Shown: in pieces, positions 25,189 to 34,418 of the stretch
How the letters are laid out: each line of letters opens with the position of its first letter
How positions within the stretch are numbered: position 1 is the stretch's first letter
Origin: Burkholderia sp. PAMC 26561
GTDB taxonomy: Bacteria > Pseudomonadota > Gammaproteobacteria > Burkholderiales > Burkholderiaceae
DNA: 64,000 nucleotides
Direction of reading: 5' to 3'
Assembly (NCBI RefSeq): GCF_001557535.2
Contig: NZ_CP014307.1
Location: 1,302,001 to 1,366,000 of the forward strand
Made by a program: the position numbers and the translations under genes
Notes under the pieces: generated by a model
What the model was told of the DNA's origin: nothing
The model's database searches: none
What the model saw: the letters and a program-made list of their open reading frames with translations, nothing else

Positions 25189-26400
25189 TCACAAAAGGGA
25201 GAGCTGAACCGGCGCGGCGGTGAGCGCGCGGCGCAGATGCTCGGACGATACATCGCGAATTGGCGGCTTGTAGTCCTCCGTCGTGACGAAGGGCCGTACT
25301 TTGTCCATGCTGCACCTGAGGCGCACGAGGTCGTCGTAGCGAATCTTGCGGGACCGTCGCAAATCGACAATGCGTTTTGCGTTTCTCATGCCGATGCCCG
25401 GCACCCGCGCAATCATCCTCAACGCCGCCTTGTTCAGATCCACGGGAAAGCGCTCGCGATGCCCGAGCGCCCACGCGAGCTTCGGGTCGATATCGAGCGA
25501 GAGATTGCCCGGGCCATCGAGCAATTCGGACGCACTGAACCCATAGCCGCGCATCAGGAAATCCGCCTGATACAGCCGATGCTCGCGCAACAGCGGCGGG
25601 GCCTGCAAAGGCACGGCGGACGGACTGTCGGGAATCGGGCTGAAGGCCGAATAGTAGACGCGCTTCAACTTGTATGACCCATACAATGTTTCGGCGGTGG
25701 CGAGGATGGTCTGGTCGTCGGTGGTATCGGCGCCCACGATCATTTGCGTGCTTTGTCCGGCCGGCGCGAAGCGCGGCGCCTTCGGTTCGGCCTCCGATTC
25801 CTCTTGCGCCACGCGGATCGAACTCATCGCGATCTTGATGGTGCGTCCGCTTTTTTCAGGCGCGAGCCGTTGCAAGCTGACATCTGTCGGCAATTCGATG
25901 TTCACGCTCAGCCGGTCCGCGAACAGTCCGGCTTGCTCGATCAACCCGGGATCGGCGTCGGGAATGGTTTTCAGATGGATGTAACCGCGGAATTGATGGT
26001 CCTCGCGCAAGGACTGTGCGACACGAACCAGTTGTTCCATGGTGTAGTTCGACGAGCGGATGATTCCGGAGCTGAGAAACAGCCCGTCGATGTAATTGCG
26101 CCGATAGAAGTCGACCGTCAGGTCAACCACTTCCTGCGGGGTGAACCGTGCACGCGGCACATTGCTGGAACGGCGGTTCACACAATATTGACAGTCGTAC
26201 TGACAAAAGTTGGTCAGCAAAATCTTGAGCAACGACACACAACGCCCGTCAGGCGTGAAACTGTGGCAAATGCCTGCGCCCGTGCTGGCGCCGAGCCCTT
26301 CAAGTCCACGCGATGACCGCTTCGGTGCGCCGCTGCTTGCACAAGAGGCGTCGTACTTGGCGGCATCGGCGAGGATTTCCAGCTTTTCGGACAACTCCAT
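25189..26400 (-). CDS. Radical SAM protein of the UdgX-linked DNA modification/repair type
   Basis: 403 residues from the ATG at 26400; in-frame codons upstream would run through the LexA box and are rejected. The radical SAM cluster is CQYDCQYC (Cys66, Cys70, Cys73), a CxxxCxxC motif. Further Cys at 20, 45 and 54 may bind another cluster. The C-terminus has a helix-hairpin-helix (AALRMIARVPGIGMRNAKRI), a DNA-binding element. The family is annotated as a putative DNA modification/repair radical SAM protein that nearly always stands beside UdgX/DUF4130, as it does here. The reaction is not known. Confidence 0.92.
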   Translation of the reverse strand: MELSEKLEILADAAKYDASCASSGAPKRSSRGLEGLGASTGAGICHSFTPDGRCVSLLKILLTNFCQYDCQYCVNRRSSNVPRARFTPQEVVDLTVDFYRRNYIDGLFLSSGIIRSSNYTMEQLVRVAQSLREDHQFRGYIHLKTIPDADPGLIEQAGLFADRLSVNIELPTDVSLQRLAPEKSGRTIKIAMSSIRVAQEESEAEPKAPRFAPAGQSTQMIVGADTTDDQTILATAETLYGSYKLKRVYYSAFSPIPDSPSAVPLQAPPLLREHRLYQADFLMRGYGFSASELLDGPGNLSLDIDPKLAWALGHRERFPVDLNKAALRMIARVPGIGMRNAKRIVDLRRSRKIRYDDLVRLRCSMDKVRPFVTTEDYKPPIRDVSSEHLRRALTAAPVQLSLL

Positions 26401-26413
26401 TGCTGATCGCCGG

Positions 26414-26433
26414 TACTGTATATGCGTACAGTA
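26414..26433. promoter_or_regulatory. LexA (SOS) box
   Basis: TACTGTATATGCGTACAGTA: CTGTATAT-GC-GTACAG core, both CTG/CAG arms intact, differing from the E. coli consensus TACTGTATATATATACAGTA at only three central positions. It lies 13-33 bp before the radical SAM start codon, where it would block the promoter. Confidence 0.85.
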
Positions 26434-26486
26434 TCGGCGTCCGCCATGGTTGAATGCAAGTTCAAAATTGGGTGACAGATCGCAGC

Positions 26487-27506
26487 CTAGCGCCCGCGTC
26501 TTCGATAAAACGCCCACCAACCCGCGAGCACGGTGAACGTCGCGACGATCGCGACCATCAGCCAGAAGCCATGCTTGTTCTCGGCGAGCGGAATGCCGCC
26601 GACGTTCATGCCCATGATCCCGGCGACGATGTTGATCGGCAATGCCAGCACCGTGACCAGCGTCAGCGTGAACAGCGTCCGGTTGCTTTGTTCGTCCAGA
26701 CGCGCGGCGATTTCTTCCTGCAAGAGCTTGATGCGTTCTACAAGCCCGGCCACATCGCCGAGAACGAGGGAGAACTCTTCGGTGGCGTCGCGCAGATCCT
26801 GCAGGTCGAGCGTCTGCAGCCAGCGCGGCGGACGGGCAAGCAGCCGGAAGATCGATCCCGGCTCGGGCGCAAGCAGACGCTGCAGGCGCACCAGCACTCG
26901 CCGCGATGCGCCCAGTTCCGAGCGCGTGGCGGGGGCGCGCATGGAGAGAAACCGGTCTTCGACTTTATCGATGTCGATACTCGTGCGCCTTACGATCTGG
27001 ACCAGCAAGTCGGCCTGATCGCGCAGCAAATGGATCAGCAGCTCGACGGTCGAGCGAAAGACTTCGCCGCCGCGCACGGCCTCGCGCAGGGTATCGATGG
27101 AACGCAAGGGTTTCAGCCGCGCGGTGACCAGCAGCTTTTCGCGCGTGTAGACCCACAGTGTGGCGATCTCGGATGGCGTTACATCGAAATTGAACATCAC
27201 GTCGTTGATCACCGCGAGCAGTGAGCCTTCCTGGTGTTCGATGCGCGTGGAATGCGAGCCGTCGCGCAACGTTTCAAAGAAGGCGTCGGGCAAATCGAGC
27301 TGCGTGCGCATCCAGCGTTCGCTTGCGCCGTTCGCCAGGTCGAAATGCAGCCAGACAAAATCGCCCGCTTCCTGGCCGGTGTTGCATTGCGCAAGCCAGT
27401 TCAGCGCGCCGTCTGAATCAATGTGAACGCCCGGCGCGTCTTCGGCAAAACGAAAGCCGCACACGAGGCCGGAAAAGTCAGAGGCGTAGGGCAGGGCGGT
27501 GGTCAT
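26487..27506 (-). CDS. CorA/ZntB-family divalent cation transporter
   Basis: 339 residues from the ATG at 27506; a longer frame to 27617 is unlikely. A large soluble N-terminal funnel domain (residues 1-275) is followed by two membrane segments. Between them is GMNVGGIPL, the GMN signature loop (GxN at the pore mouth). The profile, with FVWLHFDLANGASERWMR and SEIATLWVYTREKLLVTARLKPLRS, resembles ZntB (zinc efflux or uptake) more than CorA. The reading frame ends 53 bp from the LexA box of the next operon, on the same strand. Confidence 0.9.
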   Translation of the reverse strand: MTTALPYASDFSGLVCGFRFAEDAPGVHIDSDGALNWLAQCNTGQEAGDFVWLHFDLANGASERWMRTQLDLPDAFFETLRDGSHSTRIEHQEGSLLAVINDVMFNFDVTPSEIATLWVYTREKLLVTARLKPLRSIDTLREAVRGGEVFRSTVELLIHLLRDQADLLVQIVRRTSIDIDKVEDRFLSMRAPATRSELGASRRVLVRLQRLLAPEPGSIFRLLARPPRWLQTLDLQDLRDATEEFSLVLGDVAGLVERIKLLQEEIAARLDEQSNRTLFTLTLVTVLALPINIVAGIMGMNVGGIPLAENKHGFWLMVAIVATFTVLAGWWAFYRRRGR

Positions 27507-27727
27507 CGGCGGCGGGAAAGAAGACGGATCAACCACCGATTGTGCGTGCCAATTGCGGCAGTTCGGACGTCCTGTGCAACGAATTCGCGTTACTGTGGGG
27601 AGATTGCTGCGTGACACGTAACGGACTTATGGCTGTCACGCCTTGCGGGTAGACTCGCGCGGTGCAAGAAGGCCGTCGAGCGCAGCCTGACCCTTCTTGC
27701 TTCATTGCGCATCACGGGGAAATACAC

Positions 27728-28060
27728 ATGGAAGATCGCGTCGAGCAGGACGAACCCACGCAGACCACGGCCGACGGATTGACGCGGCTGGCGGCAAGCA
27801 TCGTCGAATTGCTGGGCGAGCAGGCCATCGACAGTCGTCTCGGGACGAAATTGCTCAAACGGCTAGAGAAGGAAGCGAAGCTGGTCGCGGAGCATGGCCC
27901 GCAAGCGTTGAACAAGACACAAAAACGCACGTTGCGCGATGCGCTGGACAAACTGGACGAGGCACTGCGCCAGTCCGACGCAAACCTGCTGGTTCTCGCG
28001 AATGCAAAATTGCGCTCGACAGACGAATCTTCCGGCAAAAAAGTCAAAGCAAAGTCCTGA
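27728..28060 (+). CDS. Small helical protein of unknown function
   Basis: 110 residues from the ATG at 27728 (GGGGAAA upstream). Predicted mostly helical and highly charged (LLKRLEKEAKLVAEHGPQAL, TLRDALDKLDEALRQSDANLL), ending in a Lys-rich tail (GKKVKAKS). No membrane span or signal. I do not recognise the family. Divergent from the CorA-type gene; possible own promoter in the 221-bp gap. Confidence 0.7.
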   Translation: MEDRVEQDEPTQTTADGLTRLAASIVELLGEQAIDSRLGTKLLKRLEKEAKLVAEHGPQALNKTQKRTLRDALDKLDEALRQSDANLLVLANAKLRSTDESSGKKVKAKS

Positions 28061-28240
28061 ACGCCCGACATGCTGGCGCCCATGATCATTCGATGAGCGC
28101 CGCTTTCAAGCGGCCAACTCATTGTCAGACAAGACGTGTACGGGTTCTGGTCTCACCTCCGCATGAAACGCTTGTGACAATAGAGCAGGTTGGCGCGAAA
28201 AATGCTGCAGTTGCTGCACCTGCAAAATATAGAGCGGTCA

Positions 28241-28678
28241 ATGCTTTCAGTTTCCTACTCCCCGAAATGCGCGCTGTGGACGAGCCGCAACGTCGACGCA
28301 GACCATGAGCAGTGGCGAATCCTGGTTGTCGATGACAACGCCGCGAGCGCCGAAGGTCTCGCTGCCGCGCTCAACGCAGACGGCTGCGACACTCGCTTTG
28401 CGCTGAGCGGTGTAGACGCGCTACAGGCAATCGATGGTTGGGTTCCACATGTCGTCGTGCTCGACATCAGCATGCCGGAGCACGACGGGTTCGCCACTGC
28501 CCGCGTTTTACGCCGAATCTCTCCCACCCGTAATGCGGGAATCATCGCTTTTACGGCGCTTGGGGAAGACTACGTGCGCTCGAAGGGCGTTCACGCAGGC
28601 TTCGATGGCTACTGCCAGAAAGGCAACGCGCCTGGCGTCCTGGTCAAGTTGATTGGTCAGATCGTGCAAGTTCACTGA
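28241..28678 (+). CDS. Orphan single-domain response regulator
   Basis: 145 residues from the ATG at 28241, with AGAGCGG upstream (earlier in-frame starts exist). A CheY-like receiver domain: RILVVDDN (acidic pair), VVVLDISMPEHDGF (phospho-acceptor Asp), FTALG (Thr switch) and the Lys of YCQKGN. No output domain and no sensor kinase gene nearby. Probably a phosphorelay or chemotaxis-like adapter; CheV lies 0.7 kb away on the other strand. Confidence 0.88.
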   Translation: MLSVSYSPKCALWTSRNVDADHEQWRILVVDDNAASAEGLAAALNADGCDTRFALSGVDALQAIDGWVPHVVVLDISMPEHDGFATARVLRRISPTRNAGIIAFTALGEDYVRSKGVHAGFDGYCQKGNAPGVLVKLIGQIVQVH

Positions 28679-28949
28679 AATCGGTCGCCGAAAGTCGGAT
28701 TTCAACTGCATTTGTCCCCAAAACCTGTCGCCGCAAGCCTTTTACAGGCTTGCTTCTGGCGTTTCCCCGGCGCACCCCATCCGCCTGATTATTCTTCGAT
28801 CCTGAATAGTGTATTGAAGTTTATTGGGATAAAAAACCGATAGTAGGGGTATACACTGCATTTCATCGACGAAGCAGCAACGACGCATTAGCAAGACCGC
28901 TGCAACGCCTTGTGAACAGTCGTACGTCTACCCAATATCGGAGCTCATC

Positions 28950-29219
28950 ATGAAAAAGAACCTTCTCGCATCCTTGCTTATCGCCGCTACCGCTTCTATC
29001 GCTGTTCCGGCTTTTGCCAGCGGCTACGGCCCGGCGCCTTCGTATCGTCCTTCGGTCGGTGCTCCGGCTTCGCAACAAGGCCAGAACACGCAAACGCTGG
29101 CTGCTGAAAGCCGTAATGCCGATGCAAATGCTTACGGTGGCTCGAAGTCGCTGACGCAGTCGGGTTCGACGAGCCGTGACGGCACCAGCAAGTCGCAAGC
29201 AGTTTTCTTCGGTCAATAA
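28950..29219 (+). CDS. Small exported protein
   Basis: 89 residues. Signal peptide residues 1-23 (MKKNLLASLLIAATASIAVP, ending AFA). The mature part is short and rich in Ser, Gly, Gln and Tyr (SGYGPAPSYRPS, then GGSKSLTQSGSTSRDGTSKS), with no cysteine. Start has CGGAG upstream. Unknown function; it belongs to the general class of small exported Burkholderia proteins. Followed by a very strong terminator. Confidence 0.78.
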   Translation: MKKNLLASLLIAATASIAVPAFASGYGPAPSYRPSVGAPASQQGQNTQTLAAESRNADANAYGGSKSLTQSGSTSRDGTSKSQAVFFGQ

Positions 29220-29299
29220 GTCTACGTGCTGTTGCGCGCACAACCGGCAAACATCAAGCCGTCCTGATCGCGTAAAGCTTCGCTGAATGACCGTGTAAT

Positions 29300-29346
29300 G
29301 CGCCAATGCCCGCTGGACTTACGTCCAGCGGGCATTGGCGCTTTTG
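29300..29346 (+). terminator. Very strong terminator hairpin
   Basis: Arms 29300-29318 (GCGCCAATGCCCGCTGGAC) and 29323-29341 form a perfect 19-bp stem, loop TTAC, followed by TTTTG. Serves the small exported gene and probably the convergent cheV. Confidence 0.9.
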
Positions 29347-29368
29347 CGTCGAGGCCGGACTAAATGCT

Positions 29369-30331
29369 TCAGGTGCCGGTCTTCAATGCGTTGCGCATCA
29401 CGGTCGCGAGTTCGGCCGGCGCAAACTTCGATACATACGCGTTTGCGCCCACTTTGCGCACGTGTTCCTCGTTCGCCGATCCCGACAGCGACGAATGGAT
29501 TACCACCGGAATGGCCTGCATGCCGGCGTTCGCCTTGATGCGGCGTGTGAGCGTGAAGCCGTCCATCTCCGGCATTTCCAGATCAGTCAGCACCAGCGCG
29601 ATTTCATCCGATGCAAGCCGTCCTTCCGACTCGGCCTTGCGCTGCAGGTCTTCCAGCACATTCCACGCTTCCTGGCCGCTCTTGGTCATGATGAACGACA
29701 CGCCCATCGCGTTCAGGCTCTGCTCGATCAGGCTGCGGGCGACGCCGGAATCATCGGCGGCGAGAACCTTCGTGCCGGGCTTCAGGACCAGGCGGCCCGT
29801 GCTGGACTCGTTGATCTCGTCTGCAGTTGTCGACGGCAGGACGTCGCGCAGGATCTGCTCCACGTCGAGCACTTGCGCGAGCCGCGAACCGTCCACGTTG
29901 CCGTCGAGCCGCGCGAAGCTCGTCACGGTCCGCCCGCTCGAATGCGATTCCGCCGATAGAACCTGGTTCCACTCCAGCCGCACGATATCGTCGACTTCTT
30001 CGACGGCAAAACCTTGCGTGGTACGCGCGAATTCCGTCACGAGCAGGATCTTCGGACCGTTTTTCGGCCGGCAACCCGTCACCTGCGCCAGATCGATGAC
30101 CGGAATGATCTGACCGCGGATATCGGCAACGCCGAGGATTTCGGGATTCGCGCCGGCGACCACGGTGATCTCGGGCATCGCGAGAATCTCACGCACCTTG
30201 AACACATTGATGCCGTAAAGCTCGCGCTGCTCCGAGCCGGGCGCTTCGCCCAGGCGGAACAAGAGCAGCTCGAACATGTTGTTGCCTGCGAGCCGAACCC
30301 GCTGTTCGATGTCGTGTTGTGAGCTGCTCAA
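29369..30331 (-). CDS. cheV: Chemotaxis protein CheV
   Basis: 320 residues: CheW-like coupling domain (about 15-165) followed by a receiver domain (186-318). Acidic pair Asp193-Asp194, phospho-acceptor Asp250 in TDLEMPEMDGF, and the later HSSLSG and YVSKF with Thr/Ser and Lys positions. CheV adapts and couples chemoreceptors to CheA. The start is a TTG at 30331, 7 nt after AGGAG, so a deliberately weak start is likely. No other che genes are in the window. Confidence 0.93.
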   Translation of the reverse strand: MSSSQHDIEQRVRLAGNNMFELLLFRLGEAPGSEQRELYGINVFKVREILAMPEITVVAGANPEILGVADIRGQIIPVIDLAQVTGCRPKNGPKILLVTEFARTTQGFAVEEVDDIVRLEWNQVLSAESHSSGRTVTSFARLDGNVDGSRLAQVLDVEQILRDVLPSTTADEINESSTGRLVLKPGTKVLAADDSGVARSLIEQSLNAMGVSFIMTKSGQEAWNVLEDLQRKAESEGRLASDEIALVLTDLEMPEMDGFTLTRRIKANAGMQAIPVVIHSSLSGSANEEHVRKVGANAYVSKFAPAELATVMRNALKTGT

Positions 30332-30641
30332 AATGTTCTCCTGTTCGATTTATGCCGGGCTTTGACCAGCCGGTTCCTGATTAGCGGCGCGGTGCAGGGA
30401 AACTGAAGCTCAATTTTGCGGGTTTATGAACGCAGCGTTACCGTGTCGTGCGCATATCGAGTTGCCGTATCGGGATTGACCCTTGGACGGACTAAAACCC
30501 GTGTTTTCGAGCGTCCGGGCAACCGGCAGGTGGCCTATACTTTTTGAATGGGCTGGGTAATTTTCATGTAAGGCAAGACGTGGCCCCATGTGGTACGCCC
30601 TGCCGTCCGGCAGGCGTCGCGCGGTTCAACGGAGGCGTTCG
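30332..30641. other. Divergent intergenic region
   Basis: 310 bp between cheV and the CBS gene; both promoters are expected here. I see no gene and no clear operator. Confidence 0.5.
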
Positions 30642-31082
30642 ATGGCAACAGTCGCACAAGTTCTTAATTCGAAACCCGATCACACCATCTTCACGATTGC
30701 CGACACGGCTTCGGTCTACGACGCCATCGTCATGATGGCGGAAAAGCATATCGGCGCGCTGATCGTGACGCACGGCGAGGCCATTGTCGGGATCATGACC
30801 GAGCGCGATTACGCGCGCAAAGTGGTGCTGATGGACCGGGTTTCGCGGCAGACCCCGGTGCACGAAATCATGACTTCGCAAGTGCGTTTCGTGCGCCCGG
30901 AGCAGACCACGGACGACTGCATGGCGCTGATGACCGAAAAACGCATGCGCCATTTGCCGGTCATCGACGGCGAAAAACTCGTGGGGATGATTTCCATAGG
31001 CGACCTGGTGAAAAACATCATGTCCGAGCAGGAGCTCACCATCCACCAACTCGAAGGTTATATACGCGGCGAACATATGTAG
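30642..31082 (+). CDS. Tandem CBS-domain protein (paralog)
   Basis: 146 residues from the ATG at 30642 (GGAGG 7 nt upstream). Two CBS motifs: MATVAQVLNSKPDHTIFTIADTASVYDAI, GALIVTHGEAIVGIMTERDYARKV and HLPVIDGEKLVGMISIGDLVKNIMSEQELTIHQLEGYI. Very close to the 11811-12278 protein along the whole length, including the C-terminal IHQLEGYIRG. Likely binds adenosine nucleotides. Closed by a hairpin. Confidence 0.92.
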   Translation: MATVAQVLNSKPDHTIFTIADTASVYDAIVMMAEKHIGALIVTHGEAIVGIMTERDYARKVVLMDRVSRQTPVHEIMTSQVRFVRPEQTTDDCMALMTEKRMRHLPVIDGEKLVGMISIGDLVKNIMSEQELTIHQLEGYIRGEHM

Positions 31083-31105
31083 CCGGCGTTTGTAGTCGCT
31101 TTGCA

Positions 31106-31137
31106 GGCGCGCGGGGCGGCAAGCCGCGCGTCTTTTT
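31106..31137 (+). terminator. Terminator after the CBS gene
   Basis: GCGCGCGG and CCGCGCGT arms around GGCGGCAAG, followed by TTTTTATT. Confidence 0.65.
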
Positions 31138-31265
31138 ATTGGCGGAAGAAAATGTAAGCTAATTGTTATAATTGTCGGGCGCCGCAACGGCTGCCCGGCA
31201 ATGGCTGGCGACGCACCCGTTCAATCATCGAGCGTGCTCGATCCGACCTGACAGGAGCGCCATTC

Positions 31266-32276
31266 ATGACGCCCGCCGAACTATCCCCAACGCCATCCGA
31301 AGCCGCTCCGCAGGCACACGCACCTCGAACGATCGCCGCTGATGCGCCGTTTTTCATCGTGATGAACGCGGGTTCGGGGCGCAAACAAAGCGATGAAACC
31401 CGCGCCGCGCTCGAACGGATGCTTGGCGAGGCGGGACGGAAGTTCGAGATCAGACTTGTCGACAACCCGGCAGAACTCGCCGATACCGCCGCCCAGGCGG
31501 TGCGCGACGCAAAGGCGCAAAACGGCGTGGTGGTCGGCGCGGGCGGCGACGGCACGCTGTGCGCCGTTGCGGGCGCCGTGCTGGGCAGCGGCTGTCCCTT
31601 CGCCGTCTTGCCGCGCGGCACCTTCAACTACTTCAGCCGCGACCACGGCGTTCCGTCCGATCCCGCCGAATCCATTCCGTTGCTGCTCAGTGCACGGGCG
31701 CATCCGGTGCAGGTCGGTTTCGTCAACGACCGCATGTTCCTGGTCAATGCGAGTCTTGGTCTCTATCCGAAATTGCTGGAGGATCGTGAGTTGTACAAGC
31801 AGCAGTTCGGGCGAAGCCGTCTGATCGCGCTCTGGTCGGCAGCCGTCACCCTGTTGCGCCGGCATCGGCATTTGCGTCTGCACATAGAGCACGATGGCAC
31901 AATGCAGGAAATCCGGACTTCGACACTATTTGTCGGCAACAATCGCCTGCAGCTCGAACAAATCGGCATGGCCGAAGCGCCGCTGCTGGAACGCGGGTTG
32001 CTCGCCGCTATTGCACCGCGCGCCGTCGGGCGGCTTGCGCAAATTGGAATCACGCTGCGCGGCGCGACGGGCAGGATGAGCAACGCCGATAACGTTGTCA
32101 GCTTTGCGTTCAAGCACATCACGGTGACGCATCCGTCGAAGCGCCGCCGTCTCGTGAAGATCGCAACCGATGGCGAAGTGACCTGGATGAACATGCCGCT
32201 CGATTTCCGCATCGCCCCGGAGCCGCTGTATTTGCTGAAACCCGAGGCCGATGTCGCCAACGCCAATCGCTCATGA
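31266..32276 (+). CDS. Diacylglycerol-kinase-family lipid kinase
   Basis: 336 residues. The catalytic N-terminal half has the P-loop-like GGDGT (residues 93-97) and PRGTFNYF (116-123) of the DAGK catalytic domain; the C-terminal beta sandwich contains VGNNRLQLE and DGEVTWMNMPLDFR. Family members (YegS, DgkB, sphingosine-kinase-like) phosphorylate lipids. Here the usual PxGTANDF is GTFNYF, so the lipid is open. First gene of a three-gene operon; its end overlaps the next start by 4 bp. Confidence 0.9.
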   Translation: MTPAELSPTPSEAAPQAHAPRTIAADAPFFIVMNAGSGRKQSDETRAALERMLGEAGRKFEIRLVDNPAELADTAAQAVRDAKAQNGVVVGAGGDGTLCAVAGAVLGSGCPFAVLPRGTFNYFSRDHGVPSDPAESIPLLLSARAHPVQVGFVNDRMFLVNASLGLYPKLLEDRELYKQQFGRSRLIALWSAAVTLLRRHRHLRLHIEHDGTMQEIRTSTLFVGNNRLQLEQIGMAEAPLLERGLLAAIAPRAVGRLAQIGITLRGATGRMSNADNVVSFAFKHITVTHPSKRRRLVKIATDGEVTWMNMPLDFRIAPEPLYLLKPEADVANANRS

Positions 32277-33121
32277 CCCTGCTGTTGCAAATTTCTGATC
32301 CTCACTTCGGCACTGAACAACCGCCGGTCGTGGACGCATTGCTGCGTCTCGCCGACACCCATCGCCCGGATCTCGTGGTCATGTCCGGTGACATCACGCA
32401 GCGAGCACGGCGTGCGCAGTTCAGCGCGGCTCGCGCTTTCGTCGATCAGTTCGGCACGACGCCGTTCTTGGTCGTGCCCGGCAATCACGACATTCCGCTC
32501 TATAACGTTTTCGCCCGCGCGATGCATCCGTATGCAAATCATCGGCGGGTGTTCGGGCATGATCTCGAACCCGTGTACGAATCGGATGCGCTGCTCGTGA
32601 TCGGCGTGAACACGACGCGTCCTTACCGTCATAAGGATGGCGAAGTTTCAGTGCAACAAGCCGAGCGTGTGGCGCGGTTGCTCGAGCGCGCGGCGCCCGG
32701 GCAACTGCGCATGGTCGTCACGCATCAGCCGGTTCTCGCCGCGCGTGCGAACGACGTGCATAACCTGTTGCACGGCCGCCAGCATGCGGTTCAGCGTTGG
32801 GCGAAGGCAGGTGCCGATCTGATCTTGGGCGGACATATTCATTTGCCGTACGTGCTGCCTTTGCATGCCGCCTACAAGGATCTGCCGCGGCGCATGTGGG
32901 CGGTGCAGGCAGGGACATCGCTGTCTTCGCGCGTTCGCGGAGCGGTGCCGAATTCGGTGAATCTGATTGAATACCACGATGCATCGGGTGCAGGCGAACG
33001 GCGCGCCGTCATCGAGCGATGGGACTTCAATAGCGAGCGTGTATCGTTTGAACCGGTCACGCGGCACGAACTCGATTTCAGCACCGAAACGCTCGACGAT
33101 TCTCTCGCCACGCTTTCATGA
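32273..33121 (+). CDS. Cytosolic metallophosphoesterase
   Basis: 282 residues, calcineurin-like. Metal ligands: Asp9 and His11 in ISDPHFG, the GDITQRARR Asp, GNHD, and GHIHLPYV near residue 185. No signal peptide or membrane segment. It overlaps its neighbours by ATGA at both ends, so it is translated together with the lipid kinase and PAP2 genes. Relatives include cyclic nucleotide and lipid-phosphate phosphodiesterases. Confidence 0.9.
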   Translation: MTLLLQISDPHFGTEQPPVVDALLRLADTHRPDLVVMSGDITQRARRAQFSAARAFVDQFGTTPFLVVPGNHDIPLYNVFARAMHPYANHRRVFGHDLEPVYESDALLVIGVNTTRPYRHKDGEVSVQQAERVARLLERAAPGQLRMVVTHQPVLAARANDVHNLLHGRQHAVQRWAKAGADLILGGHIHLPYVLPLHAAYKDLPRRMWAVQAGTSLSSRVRGAVPNSVNLIEYHDASGAGERRAVIERWDFNSERVSFEPVTRHELDFSTETLDDSLATLS

Positions 33122-33945
33122 GTCAGCCAGATCCGAGATACGCCGAGTTGATTCATGCGGCGCATGTTGCGGGCGAGCATGCGCTCGCGGTGTACGGCGT
33201 GACGCTCCTGGTCGCAATCATTGCGGTGCTCGGCGCATGGCAGCTCGTGCAGCGCTACGGTTTGCCGCGTGAACAGGGCGGGTTGTCGACGCGCGTTTTG
33301 CTCGTGCTCCATCTTGTGGTGAGCTTTGCGATCATCGTCGGGGCGGCTGCGCTCTTTGCCGCCATTGCCGACGAAATTGGCGACGGTGAGACACTCGGTT
33401 ACGCGGATCAGGCTTTTGCCGATGGCATCGCCCAAGGCGTTCCAATCAGCGTGATCCGGATCTTTGCACGCGTTACGCATCTTGGCGATCCGTGGCTGCT
33501 CGCGCTCTGGTGCGTGCTGGGCGCGGCTTTGCTGGCGCTGCGCGGCAAGGTTGCGATCGCGATCGGGTTTGTGATCGCGATCGCCGGCAACGGTGTCCTG
33601 AACACCACGCTCAAACGCATCTTCGAACGCGTGCGGCCGGTGCACGACCGGGAGATCGCCACTGCCGATGGCTGGAGTTTTCCAAGCGGGCATGCATCGG
33701 GATCGCTGGTGACCTACGGCATGGTCGCTTATGTGCTGGTGAGCGTCATGCCCGCACGTTGGCGTTTGCCGACGGCCATCGTGGCAACGCTGATTGCCGT
33801 CACGACCGCGAGCAGCCGCGTGTTCCTGCGCGTGCATTTCGCGAGCGATGTATTGGCCGGTTTCGCCTCGGGTACGGCGTGGCTGGTGGCGTGTATCGTC
33901 AGCATCGAACTCATGCGCCGGTATTGGCGCACCCGTCAGGGTTGA
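33118..33945 (+). CDS. PAP2-family membrane phosphatase
   Basis: 275 residues, about six membrane segments. The three PAP2 motifs are intact: KRIFERVRP, SGHASGS and SRVFLRVHFASD. Such enzymes remove phosphate from phosphatidic acid, undecaprenyl pyrophosphate or related lipids. Third gene of the overlapping operon with the lipid kinase, suggesting a phospho-dephospho cycle on one lipid. Its last 10 bp overlap the convergent PPC gene. Confidence 0.92.
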   Translation: MSQPDPRYAELIHAAHVAGEHALAVYGVTLLVAIIAVLGAWQLVQRYGLPREQGGLSTRVLLVLHLVVSFAIIVGAAALFAAIADEIGDGETLGYADQAFADGIAQGVPISVIRIFARVTHLGDPWLLALWCVLGAALLALRGKVAIAIGFVIAIAGNGVLNTTLKRIFERVRPVHDREIATADGWSFPSGHASGSLVTYGMVAYVLVSVMPARWRLPTAIVATLIAVTTASSRVFLRVHFASDVLAGFASGTAWLVACIVSIELMRRYWRTRQG

Positions 33946-34334
33946 GGATATATCGAGAGTTCCGGGAAACCCGTGCCGGAATCGAACTCGCGTGAAAAGC
34001 GGAAACCGTCGAGGCTGACGAGCAGGATTTCTGCCGTGGTCCTGACAATGCATCCCGCCGATACATGGCCGCCGTACACACGGCCTGCGGAATCCGAAAC
34101 GGACATGTGGAGGTGCGCGCCATCGGGACCAAGTGAACCGGCCAACGTCAGGATTTCGAGGTCGCAGTCGAGGAGCGCGGGTTGATCGATACCGGCATAA
34201 CGCAGGTTCGCCACGCTCAGGCTGCCAACACCCTGAATCACGAACGCCGCGCCCAGCGCCTTCCTTCGTGCGAGGGATTCGAGTGTGTTGCGCAGGTCGT
34301 CGCCCGGGACGAGACGCACAGGAAGGGTTTGCAT
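33936..34334 (-). CDS. PPC/DUF296 domain protein
   Basis: 132 residues from the ATG at 34334, chosen because the family begins at LPVRLVPGDDLR; an ATG at 34376 would add 14 residues. The PPC domain of plants and prokaryotes binds DNA in some members or acts as a trimeric small-molecule binder. Seen: GAAFVIQGVGSLSVANLRYAG, LTLAGSLGPDGAHLHMSVSD and GGHVSAGCIVRTTAEI, which contain the His residues that line the trimer. Function not assigned. Confidence 0.88.
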   Translation of the reverse strand: MQTLPVRLVPGDDLRNTLESLARRKALGAAFVIQGVGSLSVANLRYAGIDQPALLDCDLEILTLAGSLGPDGAHLHMSVSDSAGRVYGGHVSAGCIVRTTAEILLVSLDGFRFSREFDSGTGFPELSIYPQP

Positions 34335-34418
34335 GAGTAGATTTTCGCGTGTCTGCAGATGCGTCAATGATGGCATGATGAATCCGGTTTTGCCCGCACT
34401 TCAACCTAAAGAGCCACC

